A DNA stretch of 38,719 bases from an archaeon. GTDB taxonomy: Archaea; AGJL01; Methanococci; Methanococcales; Methanocaldococcaceae. Made by a program: the position numbers and the translations under genes. The DNA lies in assembly GCA_024278985.1 (NCBI GenBank), contig JAJRSC010000029.1, positions 1-38,719 on the forward strand, read 5' to 3'. Shown piece by piece: positions 28,093-38,318 of this stretch; position 1 is the stretch's first letter, and the number at the start of each line of letters is the position of its first letter. The notes under the pieces were generated by a model. It was not told where the DNA came from, made no database searches, and was given only the letters and a program-made list of their open reading frames with translations.

Positions 28093-29007
28093 ATGAAAAA
28101 AATTTATATTATTATTTTAATTGGATTTATTATTGCTGTTGGAATAGTTGGATTGTTAGCTTTAGCTGCTACTGGTTTTGATTTTGGTCAGCCAAAAATT
28201 GCTAAAGTATATCTTTGTGGTCCAATATATTTTGATTACTCTGAAGATACAGGATTATTTCCAACAGAAAAAAGAGATGCCAGATATTATATAAATTTAT
28301 TTGATAAATTAGAAAAAGATAACTCTGTTAAGGGAGTTTTAATAATTGTTGATTCTCCAGGAGGAGAAGTTATTGCAAGTGAAAAACTTGCAAGAAAAAT
28401 TAAAGAACTTTCAGAAAAAAAGCCAGTAGTTGCATATATAGAAACTATTGGAGCATCAGGAGCATATATGGCAATTGCTCCATCTGAATATATAGTTGCT
28501 GAAAGACATGCAATAGTTGGAAGTATTGGAGTTAGAATGGATATAGTTCATTATTATAAATTAATGGAGAAGTTAGGGATAAATGTTACAACAATAAAAG
28601 CTGGAAAATATAAAGATATTGGTTCTCCATACAGACCTCTAACTCCAGAAGAAAAGAAATATTTAGAGCATATAATAAATGAAACATATTTATATTTTGT
28701 CGAATGGGTTGCTGAAAATAGACATTTATCTATAAACTATACTCTAAAAATAGCAGATGGTAAAATATACACTGGAGAAGATGCTAAAAAAGTTGGATTA
28801 GTTGATGCTGTAGGGACTGAAGAAGATGCTTTAAAAAAGTTAGAAACTCTTGCAAATGTAACAAATCCAAAAATTGAAGAATATGGATTAAATGAAGGTT
28901 ATGGATTGTTTGGGATATTATATAAGGGGCTATACTATTTAGGATATGGAATTGGTGAAGGGTTGGGAGAAATATTTATTAAAACAAATGAAAAGGTTTT
29001 CTATTAA
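28093..29007 (+). CDS. sppA: Signal peptide peptidase SppA
   Basis: A membrane-anchored serine protease that digests leftover signal peptides. One N-terminal membrane helix (YIIILIGFIIAVGIVGLLAL, residues 5-24) is followed by the S49 domain: VDSPGGEVIASEKLA, the nucleophile Ser in IGASGAYMAIA, IVGSIGVRM, and the general-base Lys in KAGKYKDIGSPYRPLT. At 304 residues it is a single-domain archaeal SppA. A C-terminal hydrophobic, glycine-rich tail (LFGILYKGLYYLGYGIGEGL) is unusual and could be a second membrane contact. Confidence 0.93.
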   Translation: MKKIYIIILIGFIIAVGIVGLLALAATGFDFGQPKIAKVYLCGPIYFDYSEDTGLFPTEKRDARYYINLFDKLEKDNSVKGVLIIVDSPGGEVIASEKLARKIKELSEKKPVVAYIETIGASGAYMAIAPSEYIVAERHAIVGSIGVRMDIVHYYKLMEKLGINVTTIKAGKYKDIGSPYRPLTPEEKKYLEHIINETYLYFVEWVAENRHLSINYTLKIADGKIYTGEDAKKVGLVDAVGTEEDALKKLETLANVTNPKIEEYGLNEGYGLFGILYKGLYYLGYGIGEGLGEIFIKTNEKVFY

Positions 29008-29028
29008 AATATATGATTTGGTGACTTA

Positions 29029-30313
<1,285 letters not shown>

Positions 30314-30323
30314 ACAAGTTAAA

Positions 30324-30412
30324 TGGCGCAGGGGCTGGGATTTGAACCCAGGCGGGGCGAAGCCCCACTGGATCTCAAGTCCAGCGCCTTAGCCGGGCTT
30401 GGCTACCCCTGC
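30324..30412 (-). tRNA. tRNA-Ser (anticodon TGA), CCA encoded
   Basis: A class II tRNA: acceptor GCAGGGG/CCCCTGC, anticodon stem CTGGA/TCCAG with loop CTTGAGA (anticodon TGA), a long variable arm GGGGCTTCGCCCC, and T-arm CTGGG TTCAAAT CCCAG. The discriminator G73 and encoded CCA (30324-30327) fit serine rather than leucine. It is the first gene of a two-tRNA transcript with tRNA-Ala. Confidence 0.94.
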
Positions 30413-30421
30413 TCCTAAAAG

Positions 30422-30461
30422 AGCATATATTAAATATATTAGATAAAGTATATAAAATTTT
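30422..30461 (-). promoter_or_regulatory. tRNA promoter (TATA box and start site)
   Basis: On the minus strand, ATTTTATATACTT (box A, plus 30448-30460) is followed about 28 bp later by ATGC (plus 30422-30425), the typical methanococcal stable-RNA start element. Transcription would begin about 12 bp before tRNA-Ser and cover both tRNAs. Confidence 0.7.
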
Positions 30462-30517
30462 CGCTCTATAATTAATAATGGATTGTTTTAAATTGCTAAA
30501 CTATAATAAGTGATAAT

Positions 30518-31543
30518 ATGAAAGTATCTGTTTATGGGGCTGGAAATCAAGAGTTATATGTTAAAAAACTAAAATTACATAAAAAATTTGGAGGAGAACC
30601 TCCATTTGGTGGAGCAAGAATAGCAATGGAATTAGCAAGTGCAGGGCATGATGTAGTATTAGCTGAACCAAATAGAAATGTTATGGATGATGATTTATGG
30701 AAAAAAGTTGAAAATTCTGGAGTTAAAGTTGTTGATGATGATATTGAAGGGGCTAAACATGGAGAAATACATATATTATTTACCCCTTTTGGAAAATTAA
30801 CAATTAATATTGCCAATAATATTATCAAATATGTTCCAAAAGATTCTGTTATTTGTAATACATGTACTATATCCCCAAGGATTCTATATTATAATTTAGA
30901 AAAAATTTTAAGATTTGATAGAAAAGATGTGGGAATATCTTCATTTCATCCAGCAGGAGTTCCAGGAACTTTAAAACATAAACATTATGTTATTACACAT
31001 AAAACTTTAAATAATACTGAATTAGCCACAGAAGAACAGGTAAATAAGTTGGTAGAACTTGCTGAAAGTTGTAAAAAAAAGGCATATATAGTTCCTGCAG
31101 AACTTGTTTCTCCTATTGCAGATATGGGTGTTTTAGTTACTTCTATGGCTCTTGTAGGAATATTAAGTTACTATACTGTTGGAAGAAGAGTTATTAATGC
31201 TCCTAAGAGAATGATAGAGAGACAAATAATTGCAAGTTTGGAAACATTGTCAGCAATTATTGAAACTTCAGGAGTTGAGGGATTATTAAAGGTTATAGAT
31301 AGAGATTTAGTAATAAAAAGTGCTGAATCAATGTTTTTATTAAAAGAACAAAAAAATTTAAAATTAGCATTAAATATTTTGAATAACTTAAACATTGAAG
31401 AGGAACTATATAAAAATGCAAAAATAAATGAAACTACACCTGTTTCATCACAAAAATTAATAAAAGAACTTAAAAAAATGTTAGGAGAAAAAAGTGCTGA
31501 AGGAATTATTAAGAGAGCTTTTAGAAAATTATATGAATATTAG
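30518..31543 (+). CDS. hmdII: Hmd-related paralogue (HmdII)
   Basis: A 341-residue paralogue of the H2-forming methylene-H4MPT dehydrogenase Hmd. The N-terminal Rossmann start MKVSVYGAGN matches Hmd, but the Hmd segment with catalytic His14 is replaced. The iron-ligand Cys is kept: NTCTISP (Cys116) aligns with HACTIPT around Cys176 of Hmd, and SSFHPAGVPG matches the following block. HmdII proteins bind the FeGP cofactor but lack hydrogenase activity and have been proposed to link methanogenesis with tRNA/aminoacyl-tRNA synthetase function. AAGTGAT precedes the ATG. It is divergent from two tRNA genes, sharing a 105-bp promoter gap. Confidence 0.9.
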   Translation: MKVSVYGAGNQELYVKKLKLHKKFGGEPPFGGARIAMELASAGHDVVLAEPNRNVMDDDLWKKVENSGVKVVDDDIEGAKHGEIHILFTPFGKLTINIANNIIKYVPKDSVICNTCTISPRILYYNLEKILRFDRKDVGISSFHPAGVPGTLKHKHYVITHKTLNNTELATEEQVNKLVELAESCKKKAYIVPAELVSPIADMGVLVTSMALVGILSYYTVGRRVINAPKRMIERQIIASLETLSAIIETSGVEGLLKVIDRDLVIKSAESMFLLKEQKNLKLALNILNNLNIEEELYKNAKINETTPVSSQKLIKELKKMLGEKSAEGIIKRAFRKLYEY

Positions 31544-31674
31544 AAAATTATTATGTAATAAATATTTATTTTATTTTTATACTTATAATAAATAGAGAGT
31601 ATTAATTTTAAATTTTTTACATTAAAACAACTTATTTTAAATAATTTCTACTGATCAAAAAAAGAGGGTAGAAT

Positions 31675-32715
31675 ATGGTGACATATAAAGATGCTGGAGT
31701 AGATATAGAAAAGGAAGATAAAATTATTAAATCACTAATTTCCCAAATAAAATTTAAAAGAAATGACTATAAACCAAGTTTTTTAGGTCATTATGCTGGA
31801 GCTGTTGAATTTGGAGATTACTATTTAGTTTTATCTACTGATGGGGTAGGTAGTAAAATGATTGTTGCTGAGATGGCTAATAAATTTGACACTGTTGCTA
31901 TTGATATGATTGCTATGAATGTTAATGATGCTATATGTATTGGAGCAGAACCTATTGCATTAGTTGATTATTTAGCTGTTGGATATATAACAGAAGAAAT
32001 AGCAAAACAGATAGGTTATGGTTTAAATAAAGGGGCTGAGGAAGCAAATATAAATATTCTTGGTGGGGAAACTGCCACATTGCCAGATATGATTAAAGGG
32101 ATAGACCTAGCTGGAACTGTTTTAGCAATAGTAAAAAAAGATGAAGTAATAACTGGAGAAAAAATAGAAGAAGGAGATGTTATAGTTGGTTTAAGAAGTT
32201 CAGGAATACATAGTAATGGGTTAAGTTTAGCAAGAAAAGTTTTTTTTGACATAGCAAAATTAAAGTTAGAGGATAAGTTATCATATGGTAAAACTGTTAA
32301 AGAAGAGCTTTTAACTCCAACGAGAATTTATGTTAAACCTGTTTTAGAGATGATTAAAAATGTTAATGTTAAAGGATTAGCTCATATAACAGGAGGAAGT
32401 TTTAGAAAATTAAGAAGATTAAAAAATATGGTTTATTATATTGATAATTTTCCAGAGCCATTACCAATATTTAAAGAAATTCAAAGATTAGGAAATGTTC
32501 CAGATGATGAAATGTTTAGAACCTTTAATATGGGAATAGGTTTTTGTGTTATTGTTGATGAAAAAGATGCCCCTAAAATAATGGATATTGCCAAAAAATA
32601 CAATATAGAGAGTTATATTATTGGAAAGGTTTATAATAAGTTAGATATTGATGGTAAGGAGTATAAAGATTGCTCTATAGTAAAATATAAAGATAAATTA
32701 ATAGTTTTAAAGTGA
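31675..32715 (+). CDS. purM: Phosphoribosylformylglycinamidine cyclo-ligase (AIR synthase)
   Basis: PurM closes the imidazole ring, turning FGAM into AIR in purine synthesis. The family start VTYKDAGVDIEKEDKII, the ATP-binding LSTDGVGSKMIVAE, IAMNVNDAICIGAEPIALVDYLAVG, ILGGETATLPDM and LRSSGIHSNGLSLAR are all present. The 346 residues are full length. AGAGGGTAG precedes the ATG. The 131-bp upstream gap is AT-rich, with a possible TATA at about 31583-31590. The end overlaps the upstream frame of purF, whose start lies 5 bp on. Confidence 0.97.
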   Translation: MVTYKDAGVDIEKEDKIIKSLISQIKFKRNDYKPSFLGHYAGAVEFGDYYLVLSTDGVGSKMIVAEMANKFDTVAIDMIAMNVNDAICIGAEPIALVDYLAVGYITEEIAKQIGYGLNKGAEEANINILGGETATLPDMIKGIDLAGTVLAIVKKDEVITGEKIEEGDVIVGLRSSGIHSNGLSLARKVFFDIAKLKLEDKLSYGKTVKEELLTPTRIYVKPVLEMIKNVNVKGLAHITGGSFRKLRRLKNMVYYIDNFPEPLPIFKEIQRLGNVPDDEMFRTFNMGIGFCVIVDEKDAPKIMDIAKKYNIESYIIGKVYNKLDIDGKEYKDCSIVKYKDKLIVLK

Positions 32716-32720
32716 TAGGA

Positions 32721-34088
32721 ATGTGTGGAATTTTTGGGATATATTCCTATGAAAAAGAAAATGTCACAAAAAAAATATATTATGGATTATTTGCTTTACA
32801 ACACAGGGGTCAAGAAGGTGCAGGAATTGCAGTAAGTGATGGGAAAGGTATAAACTTCTATAAAAACATTGGATTAGTCACAGAAGTTTTTAAAAAAGAT
32901 ATTTTACAAAATTTATTTGGGTATATTGGAATTGGTCATGTTAGATATTCAACAACAGGAATAAAATCTGTTGAAAATTGCCAGCCATTTGTTGTTAAAA
33001 GTTCTCTTGGACAGATAGCAATAGCCCATAATGGAGATATATTAAACTCTGAAGAGTTAAGGTTAGAGTTAGAAAAGAAGGGTCATATATTTACCTCAAC
33101 AACAGATTCAGAAATCATAGCCCAACTCTTAATTAGAGAGATTATAAAAACAAATGATAGGATTGAAGCTATTAAAAATGTATTAAATAAGTTAGTTGGA
33201 GCATATTCATTATTAATTTTGTTTGAAGATTGTTTAATAGCTGTTAGAGATGAACATGGATTTAAACCATTGTGTATTGGAGAGGATGGGGAAAATATTT
33301 ATATTTCTTCAGAAGACTGTGCTTTAACAACCTTAGATGTTTCCTTTTTAAGGGATGTTAAACCAGGGGAAATAGTAGTTATAAATAATGATGGAATGGA
33401 GAGTTATACTTTTAAAAAGAAAAATAAAGTATCTACCTGTATGTTTGAGTATATTTACTTTGCCCGTCCAGATTCTACAATAGATGGAATTAGTGTATAT
33501 AAAGTTAGGAAAGAAGTAGGGAGAAGATTAGCTAAAGAGCACCCTGTAGAAGCAGATATTATATCCCCAATTCCTGACTCAGGAAATGCCTTTGCTATTG
33601 GATACTCAGAGGAGTCAAAAATACCCTATTATGAAGCACTAATAAAGAATAAATATACAGGAAGAACTTTTATTTTACCATCTCAAAATGAGAGAGAATT
33701 AGCTGTTAGATTAAAACTATCTCCTGTTAGGAGTTTGTTAGAGAATAAAAGAGTAGTTTTAGTAGATGATAGTATAGTAAGAGGAACTACATCAAAAAGA
33801 ATAGTAAATATGGTTAAGAAAGTTGGAGCTAAAGAAGTTCATTTAAGAGTTGGATGTCCAAAAATAATATCTCCATGTTATTATGGTATTGATATGGCTA
33901 CTAAGGAGGAGCTAATTGCACATAAAAAATGTATTATGGAAATTGCTAAAATTATAGGAGTTGAATCCTTAGGATATATATCAATTGAAGGACTTTTAAA
34001 GGCAATAGGTAGGAAAGACTTATGTTTAGCCTGCCTAACAGGAGAGTATCCAACAGATATAAACTTTATAAAGGTTCAAAATAGATAA
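32721..34088 (+). CDS. purF: Amidophosphoribosyltransferase
   Basis: PurF transfers glutamine amide nitrogen to PRPP, the first committed purine step. ATG 32721 is chosen because it places the N-terminal nucleophile Cys directly after Met (MCGIFGIYSYE); the GTG nine bases upstream would bury it. The glutaminase domain has ALQHRGQEGAGIA, GHVRYSTTG and AHNGDI; the PRTase domain has the PRPP loop VVLVDDSIVRGTTSKRI. Cysteines in STCMFEYIYF, VGCPK and CLACLTGEYP match the Fe-S type of the Bacillus enzyme. Together with purM it forms an operon. Confidence 0.96.
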   Translation: MCGIFGIYSYEKENVTKKIYYGLFALQHRGQEGAGIAVSDGKGINFYKNIGLVTEVFKKDILQNLFGYIGIGHVRYSTTGIKSVENCQPFVVKSSLGQIAIAHNGDILNSEELRLELEKKGHIFTSTTDSEIIAQLLIREIIKTNDRIEAIKNVLNKLVGAYSLLILFEDCLIAVRDEHGFKPLCIGEDGENIYISSEDCALTTLDVSFLRDVKPGEIVVINNDGMESYTFKKKNKVSTCMFEYIYFARPDSTIDGISVYKVRKEVGRRLAKEHPVEADIISPIPDSGNAFAIGYSEESKIPYYEALIKNKYTGRTFILPSQNERELAVRLKLSPVRSLLENKRVVLVDDSIVRGTTSKRIVNMVKKVGAKEVHLRVGCPKIISPCYYGIDMATKEELIAHKKCIMEIAKIIGVESLGYISIEGLLKAIGRKDLCLACLTGEYPTDINFIKVQNR

Positions 34089-34099
34089 ATAATAATTTG

Positions 34100-35131
34100 G
34101 TGACCTTTATAGACACTGTAAAAAAGATAGTTGTAACTTTGTTATTTGCATTTATTTTAATTATTTCATATGCTTATGCAATATCAATTATAGAACATGT
34201 AGACTTTTTTACAGCATTATATTTTAGTGTTATAACTATAACTACCACAGGTTATGGTGATTTTACACCAAAAACTTTTTTGGGAAGAACAATAACAATT
34301 CTCTATTTATTTATTGGTGTTGGAATAATAATGTATCTTTTTTCTTTAATTGCTGAGTTTATTGTGGAAGGGCAATTTAGTGAGTTGATTAGGATGAAAA
34401 AAATGGAAGATAGGTTAAAAAATTTAAAAGACCATTATATTATTTGTGGATATGGAAAGATGGGAAAAGTCATAGGTAAAAAATTTTTAGAGGAAGGGAT
34501 TAAATTTGTGGCAGTAGATATGAATGAATGTTTATTAAAAGAAGAATTTGAAAAATATCCTGATAAATTTTTATATGTTGTTGGAGATGCTAAAAAGGAA
34601 GATATTCTAAAGAAGGCTCAAATAGAAAAAGCAAAATGTTTATTAGCAACACTACCAACAGATTCAGACAATGTATTCTTAGTTTTAACTGCAAGAGAAT
34701 TAAATCCATCTATTATGATAATTGCTAAGGCAAATGAAAAGGAGACAATAAAAAAATTAAAAATTGCTGGGGCTAATAAAGTAGTATCTCCTTATTTATT
34801 AGGAGGCTTAAGAATGGCATTAATATCAACAAAAACCAGTATTTTAGACTTTTTAAGGTCTTTTTTAAATATTGCAAAAAATGAATATGGAGAGGATATA
34901 GTAGTTGAAAAATTTAAAATTAAAGAAAATTCAATAATGGCAAATAAAACCATTAAAAATTTAGATATTAGAAGGAGGTCAGGAGTAACAATTATAGGGG
35001 TTAAAAGAAATGATAAAATGTTTATTAACCCATACCCTGAGTTTGTATTAAAGCCAGGAGATATAATATATGTGTTAGGTACTAAAGATACTGTTGAGAT
35101 ATTTAGAAAATATTTTATTGATTTTGATTAA
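34100..35131 (+). CDS. Potassium channel with RCK (TrkA-N/TrkA-C) domains
   Basis: A two-transmembrane K+ channel with a cytoplasmic gating ring subunit, MthK-like. The first helix VVTLLFAFILIISYAYAISI, pore helix and selectivity filter TTTGYGD, and the second helix ITILYLFIGVGIIMYLFSLI are followed by the RCK N-lobe (HYIICGYGKMGKVIG, FVAVDMN, VVGDAKKEDIL) and a TrkA-C domain at the end. The start is uncertain. GTG 34100 lies inside the GGTGA that looks like the SD; the expected spacing then points to an ATA codon at 34109. No ATG occurs near. The protein would be 343 residues from GTG or 340 from ATA. Confidence 0.9.
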   Translation: MTFIDTVKKIVVTLLFAFILIISYAYAISIIEHVDFFTALYFSVITITTTGYGDFTPKTFLGRTITILYLFIGVGIIMYLFSLIAEFIVEGQFSELIRMKKMEDRLKNLKDHYIICGYGKMGKVIGKKFLEEGIKFVAVDMNECLLKEEFEKYPDKFLYVVGDAKKEDILKKAQIEKAKCLLATLPTDSDNVFLVLTARELNPSIMIIAKANEKETIKKLKIAGANKVVSPYLLGGLRMALISTKTSILDFLRSFLNIAKNEYGEDIVVEKFKIKENSIMANKTIKNLDIRRRSGVTIIGVKRNDKMFINPYPEFVLKPGDIIYVLGTKDTVEIFRKYFIDFD

Positions 35132-35191
35132 TATTTAGTATTTATGTTTGGTATTTTATTGTTATATAATATTTAATAATAAGGAGATACT

Positions 35192-35929
35192 ATGATTAGA
35201 GTAGTAGTTGATAACCATACTTATACCTCTCTTTATGCTGAACATGGTTTATCTATTTTAGTAGATAATGGGAAGAGAATACTATTTGATACTGGGAAGA
35301 GCAAAATTATTTTAAAAAACTTAAAATTATTAGATGAACTGGAAACTTTTGATTATGTTGTTTTATCTCATGGTCATTATGATCACTGTAACGGATTAAA
35401 ATATATTAAAGAACTTGCTGATAATATAATAGTACATAAAGATGCATTAATAAATAGGTACTATAAAAATAGATACATTGGTATAGATAAAGAAGTAAAA
35501 AATCTCTTAAAAGATGCTATTTTTATTGAAGATGAATATAAGATATCTAAGGATATTATTGTTTTTAAGAGTGATAGAAAACATTTTTATGAAATAGATG
35601 ATTTTAGAGATGAAAATAATAATCTTGACATTGTTAAAGATGAGATTTCTTTATATTACAAAGAATATTTATTTGTAGGATGTTCCCATTCTGGGATAGT
35701 TAATATTATTGAAACATGTAAAGATTTAAATAAAAATATTAAAGGAGTTATTGGAGGATTTCATTTAATTAATTCCACAGATAAGTATATAGATTATGTT
35801 TATAATTACTTATCTAAGCAAAGTTTTTGGTTTAGTCCTTTACATTGTACAGGATTTTATGCATTATCTAAATTATCTAATTTAAATAACTTTATTTATG
35901 GATATGCAGGGAAAAATTATGAAATGTGA
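35192..35929 (+). CDS. Metallo-beta-lactamase superfamily protein
   Basis: A 245-residue zinc hydrolase fold. The metal motif SHGHYDHCNGL gives HxHxDH near residues 63-68, preceded by ILFDTGKS, with later metal ligands in VGCSHSGIVNI and the C-terminal LHCTGF. This sub-group includes archaeal proteins annotated as 7,8-dihydropterin-6-methyl-4-(beta-D-ribofuranosyl)-aminobenzene-5'-phosphate synthase, a methanopterin step, but that assignment here is only by resemblance. It overlaps the next gene by 11 bp. AAGGAG precedes the start. Confidence 0.85.
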   Translation: MIRVVVDNHTYTSLYAEHGLSILVDNGKRILFDTGKSKIILKNLKLLDELETFDYVVLSHGHYDHCNGLKYIKELADNIIVHKDALINRYYKNRYIGIDKEVKNLLKDAIFIEDEYKISKDIIVFKSDRKHFYEIDDFRDENNNLDIVKDEISLYYKEYLFVGCSHSGIVNIIETCKDLNKNIKGVIGGFHLINSTDKYIDYVYNYLSKQSFWFSPLHCTGFYALSKLSNLNNFIYGYAGKNYEM

Positions 35930-36566
35930 ATTTTGTGGAAAAGAAGGAAAAGCATATCTTTTTGGAAAAGTTATATGTGACAGTAAGGAATGTTTAGAAA
36001 AAGCCAAAAAATCTGCAATGTCAAGACATAAAAACCTAATTGTTGCAGTTGGTTCAACAAATCCTGTTAAAATTGAAGGTACAAGAGAAGCATTTGAAAA
36101 AGTTTTAGGATTTTATGATGTTTTAGGTGTAGATGTAGATAGTAAAGTATCATCCCATCCTGTTGGATTAGAAGAAACATTTAAAGGAGCATTAAATAGA
36201 GCAAAAGAAGCATATAAAAAAATAAGTTGTATCTATTCAGTTGGTATTGAGGCAGGAATGATTAAAGTAGGAAATAAATATTTAGATGTCCATATTGCAG
36301 TAGTGTATGATGGAAAAGATATAACTATAGGGCTATCTCAAGGTTTTGAGTATCCAAAAATAGCAGTTAAAAGAATTTTATTAGGAGAAGAAGGAGGAAA
36401 AATAGCTGAAGAACTTTCAAATATTAAAGATATTGGAAAAAAATCAGGTTTTATAGGATATTTAACTGATGAAAATATAACAAGGAAAGATTTATGTAGA
36501 GAAAGTGTAATAATGGCATTAATTCCAAGAATGAGAAAAAACATGTCTTTATATTTTGAGGGGTAA
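35919..36566 (+). CDS. DUF84-type inosine/xanthosine triphosphatase with N-terminal zinc ribbon
   Basis: A 215-residue protein. Residues 1-28 form a small zinc ribbon (CEFCGKEG...CDSKEC); from about residue 38 the DUF84/YjjX NTPase domain follows, with VAVGSTNPVKIEGTREAF, SHPVGLEETFKGALNRA, YSVGIEAG and GFIGYLT. The NTPase family removes non-canonical ITP and XTP from the nucleotide pool. I chose ATG 35919 because CAGGG precedes it and the Cys motif starts there; ATG 35898 is an upstream alternative. The zinc ribbon fused to this domain is not the bacterial architecture. Confidence 0.85.
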   Translation: MKCEFCGKEGKAYLFGKVICDSKECLEKAKKSAMSRHKNLIVAVGSTNPVKIEGTREAFEKVLGFYDVLGVDVDSKVSSHPVGLEETFKGALNRAKEAYKKISCIYSVGIEAGMIKVGNKYLDVHIAVVYDGKDITIGLSQGFEYPKIAVKRILLGEEGGKIAEELSNIKDIGKKSGFIGYLTDENITRKDLCRESVIMALIPRMRKNMSLYFEG

Positions 36567-36568
36567 AT

Positions 36569-36937
36569 ATGAAAAATATTATTTTTGTTGGTCTGGGTGG
36601 ATTTTTAGGGGCTGTATTAAGATTTTATCTTTCAAGTCTTTTCTTTAAATTTCCCTATAGGTCTTTAATAGTTAATTTAATTGGTAGTTTTATTTTAGGA
36701 TTTTCTATATATATTTCTGAATATTTTCCAATTCCTTCAGAATATAAATATTTTGTAATTGCTGGATTTTGTGGAGCATTAACAACATTTTCCACATTTT
36801 CATTTGAAACATTTGAATTTATAGAATATTCTCAATATCTTAATGCTATTTTAAATATTATTTTAAATGTTATAGGTTGTTTAATTATGATATATTTGGG
36901 TAGGGCATCAGCTTTATTTTTATCCAAGGTGATTTAA
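36569..36937 (+). CDS. crcB: Fluoride channel CrcB/Fluc
   Basis: A 122-residue membrane protein with four hydrophobic helices, the dual-topology fluoride exporter that protects against fluoride. Family motifs are GLGGFLGAVLRFYLSS at the N-terminus, the pore Asn in LIVNLIGSFILGF, and GFCGALTTFSTFSFE with the phenylalanine and threonine track. It is a single-copy type, so it would form a homodimer. It lies 2 bp after the NTPase gene and directly before argC, so no riboswitch space exists upstream. Confidence 0.94.
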   Translation: MKNIIFVGLGGFLGAVLRFYLSSLFFKFPYRSLIVNLIGSFILGFSIYISEYFPIPSEYKYFVIAGFCGALTTFSTFSFETFEFIEYSQYLNAILNIILNVIGCLIMIYLGRASALFLSKVI

Positions 36938-37942
36938 ATGGATGTTGGAATTGTAGGAGCTACAGGATATACTGGCTTAGAACTTTTAAGATTGTTGGCA
37001 AATCATCCAGAAGTGGAGGTTAAATATATTACTTCAAGAAGAGAAAAAGGAAAACATTTATTTAAAGTTCATCCATCTTTAAAAGGAGTTAGAAAATATG
37101 AAAATTTATATTTTAGTGAGGATGTTGGTGATGTTGATTTAGTTTTTACAGCTACCCCACATGGAACATCTATGAACATAGTTCCCAAATTTTTAGAGAG
37201 AGGAATTAAAGTTATAGACTTGAGTGGAGACTATAGATTTGAAGATTTAGAAATTTATGAGAAATATTATAAAATAAAGCATGTTGGATTACCAGATGTA
37301 AATATTACCTATGGTCTCCCAGAATTAAACAGAAAAAACATAAAAAAAGCAGATTTGGTAGCTAATCCTGGATGTTTCCCTACAGGGGCAATATTAGCCT
37401 TAGCTCCAGCAGTTAAAAAGAATTTAATAGACAAAAAAATAATTATAGATTCTAAAACAGGAGTAAGTGGAGCAGGAGCAAATCCAACAGAAACTACTCA
37501 TTTTCCAAATGTAAATGAAAATATAACCCCATATAAAATAACAACACACAGGCATCAGCCAGAGATAGAAAAAGAGCTTAAAAAGTTAGGAGATGTAAAA
37601 ATATATTTTACTCCTCATTTAGCTCCAATAACAAGGGGAATTTTAACAACATGCCACACATTTTTAGAAGAAAACATTTCTAAGGAAGAAATTGAAAAAA
37701 TATATATGGACTTTTATAAAAATGAGGTATTTATTAGATTTATAGATATTCCAAAATTAACCTATGTAAGAGGAACAAATTTCTGTGATATTGGTTTTGA
37801 AATTGGGGATGATAGATTAGTTATTATTTCAGCAATTGACAACTTAGTAAAAGGAGCAAGTGGCCAAGCAATTCAAAATATGAATATTATGTTTGGATAT
37901 GATGAAACATTAGGTTTAACAAATTATGGAGTTCATCCATAA
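36938..37942 (+). CDS. argC: N-acetyl-gamma-glutamyl-phosphate reductase
   Basis: ArgC reduces N-acetylglutamyl phosphate in arginine synthesis. The NADP motif [14 protein letters not shown] is at residues 7-20, the catalytic Cys is in [13 protein letters not shown], and the substrate His region is [17 protein letters not shown]. At 334 residues it is slightly short for the type 1 family but complete through the C-terminal [17 protein letters not shown]. It starts right after the crcB stop, with GGTGA inside crcB, so these genes are cotranscribed. Confidence 0.97.
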   Translation: MDVGIVGATGYTGLELLRLLANHPEVEVKYITSRREKGKHLFKVHPSLKGVRKYENLYFSEDVGDVDLVFTATPHGTSMNIVPKFLERGIKVIDLSGDYRFEDLEIYEKYYKIKHVGLPDVNITYGLPELNRKNIKKADLVANPGCFPTGAILALAPAVKKNLIDKKIIIDSKTGVSGAGANPTETTHFPNVNENITPYKITTHRHQPEIEKELKKLGDVKIYFTPHLAPITRGILTTCHTFLEENISKEEIEKIYMDFYKNEVFIRFIDIPKLTYVRGTNFCDIGFEIGDDRLVIISAIDNLVKGASGQAIQNMNIMFGYDETLGLTNYGVHP

Positions 37943-37981
37943 CTAAATTTTTGAAGATAAGACCAAAAATTACTCAATAAA

Positions 37982-37997
37982 CCGAAAAGTATAAATA
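37982..37997 (+). promoter_or_regulatory. BRE/TATA promoter of the histone gene
   Basis: CCGAAAAG followed by TATAAATA (37990-37997) is a strong archaeal BRE-TATA pair. It lies 48-55 bp before the histone ATG, so the leader should be about 25-30 nt. The SD GAGGTGA is at 38034-38040. Confidence 0.75.
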
Positions 37998-38044
37998 ATA
38001 TTTGGAAAAATAAAAAATAATTAGTAAATTTTAGAGGTGAAAGG

Positions 38045-38248
38045 ATGGCAGAGCTCCCAGTTGCTCCATTTGAAAGAATCCTTAAAAAGGCAGGTGCTGA
38101 GAGAGTTATCAGAGCAGCAGCAGAATATTTAGCAGAAGCAATTGAAGAGATAGCTTTAGAAATAGCAAAAGAAGCAGTTGAATTAGCAAAACATGCAAAA
38201 AGAAAAACAGTTAAAGTTGAAGATATTAAATTAGCCTTGAAAAAATAA
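38045..38248 (+). CDS. Archaeal histone
   Basis: A 67-residue histone-fold protein that wraps DNA as dimers and longer assemblies. The sequence [20 protein letters not shown] at the start and KAKRKTVK-like [18 protein letters not shown] at the end match the HMf family, giving three helices and the two L-loops with the conserved Arg/Lys contacts ([14 protein letters not shown]). There are no tails. Strong promoter and SD elements predict high expression. A T-rich terminator follows. Confidence 0.96.
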   Translation: MAELPVAPFERILKKAGAERVIRAAAEYLAEAIEEIALEIAKEAVELAKHAKRKTVKVEDIKLALKK

Positions 38249-38275
38249 TTTCTTTTTTAATCTTTTTTATACTTT
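38249..38275 (+). terminator. Oligo-T terminator after the histone gene
   Basis: Two T runs of about six residues each directly follow the stop, as in strong archaeal termination sites. Confidence 0.55.
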
Positions 38276-38318
38276 AGTTATATATTTAAAATTATTTCTT
38301 TTTTGAGGTGCTTATTTT

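Noticed and set aside
36540-36570. Fluoride riboswitch upstream of crcB
   Set aside because: Only 2 bp separate crcB from the previous gene, and no riboswitch-like fold is apparent there.
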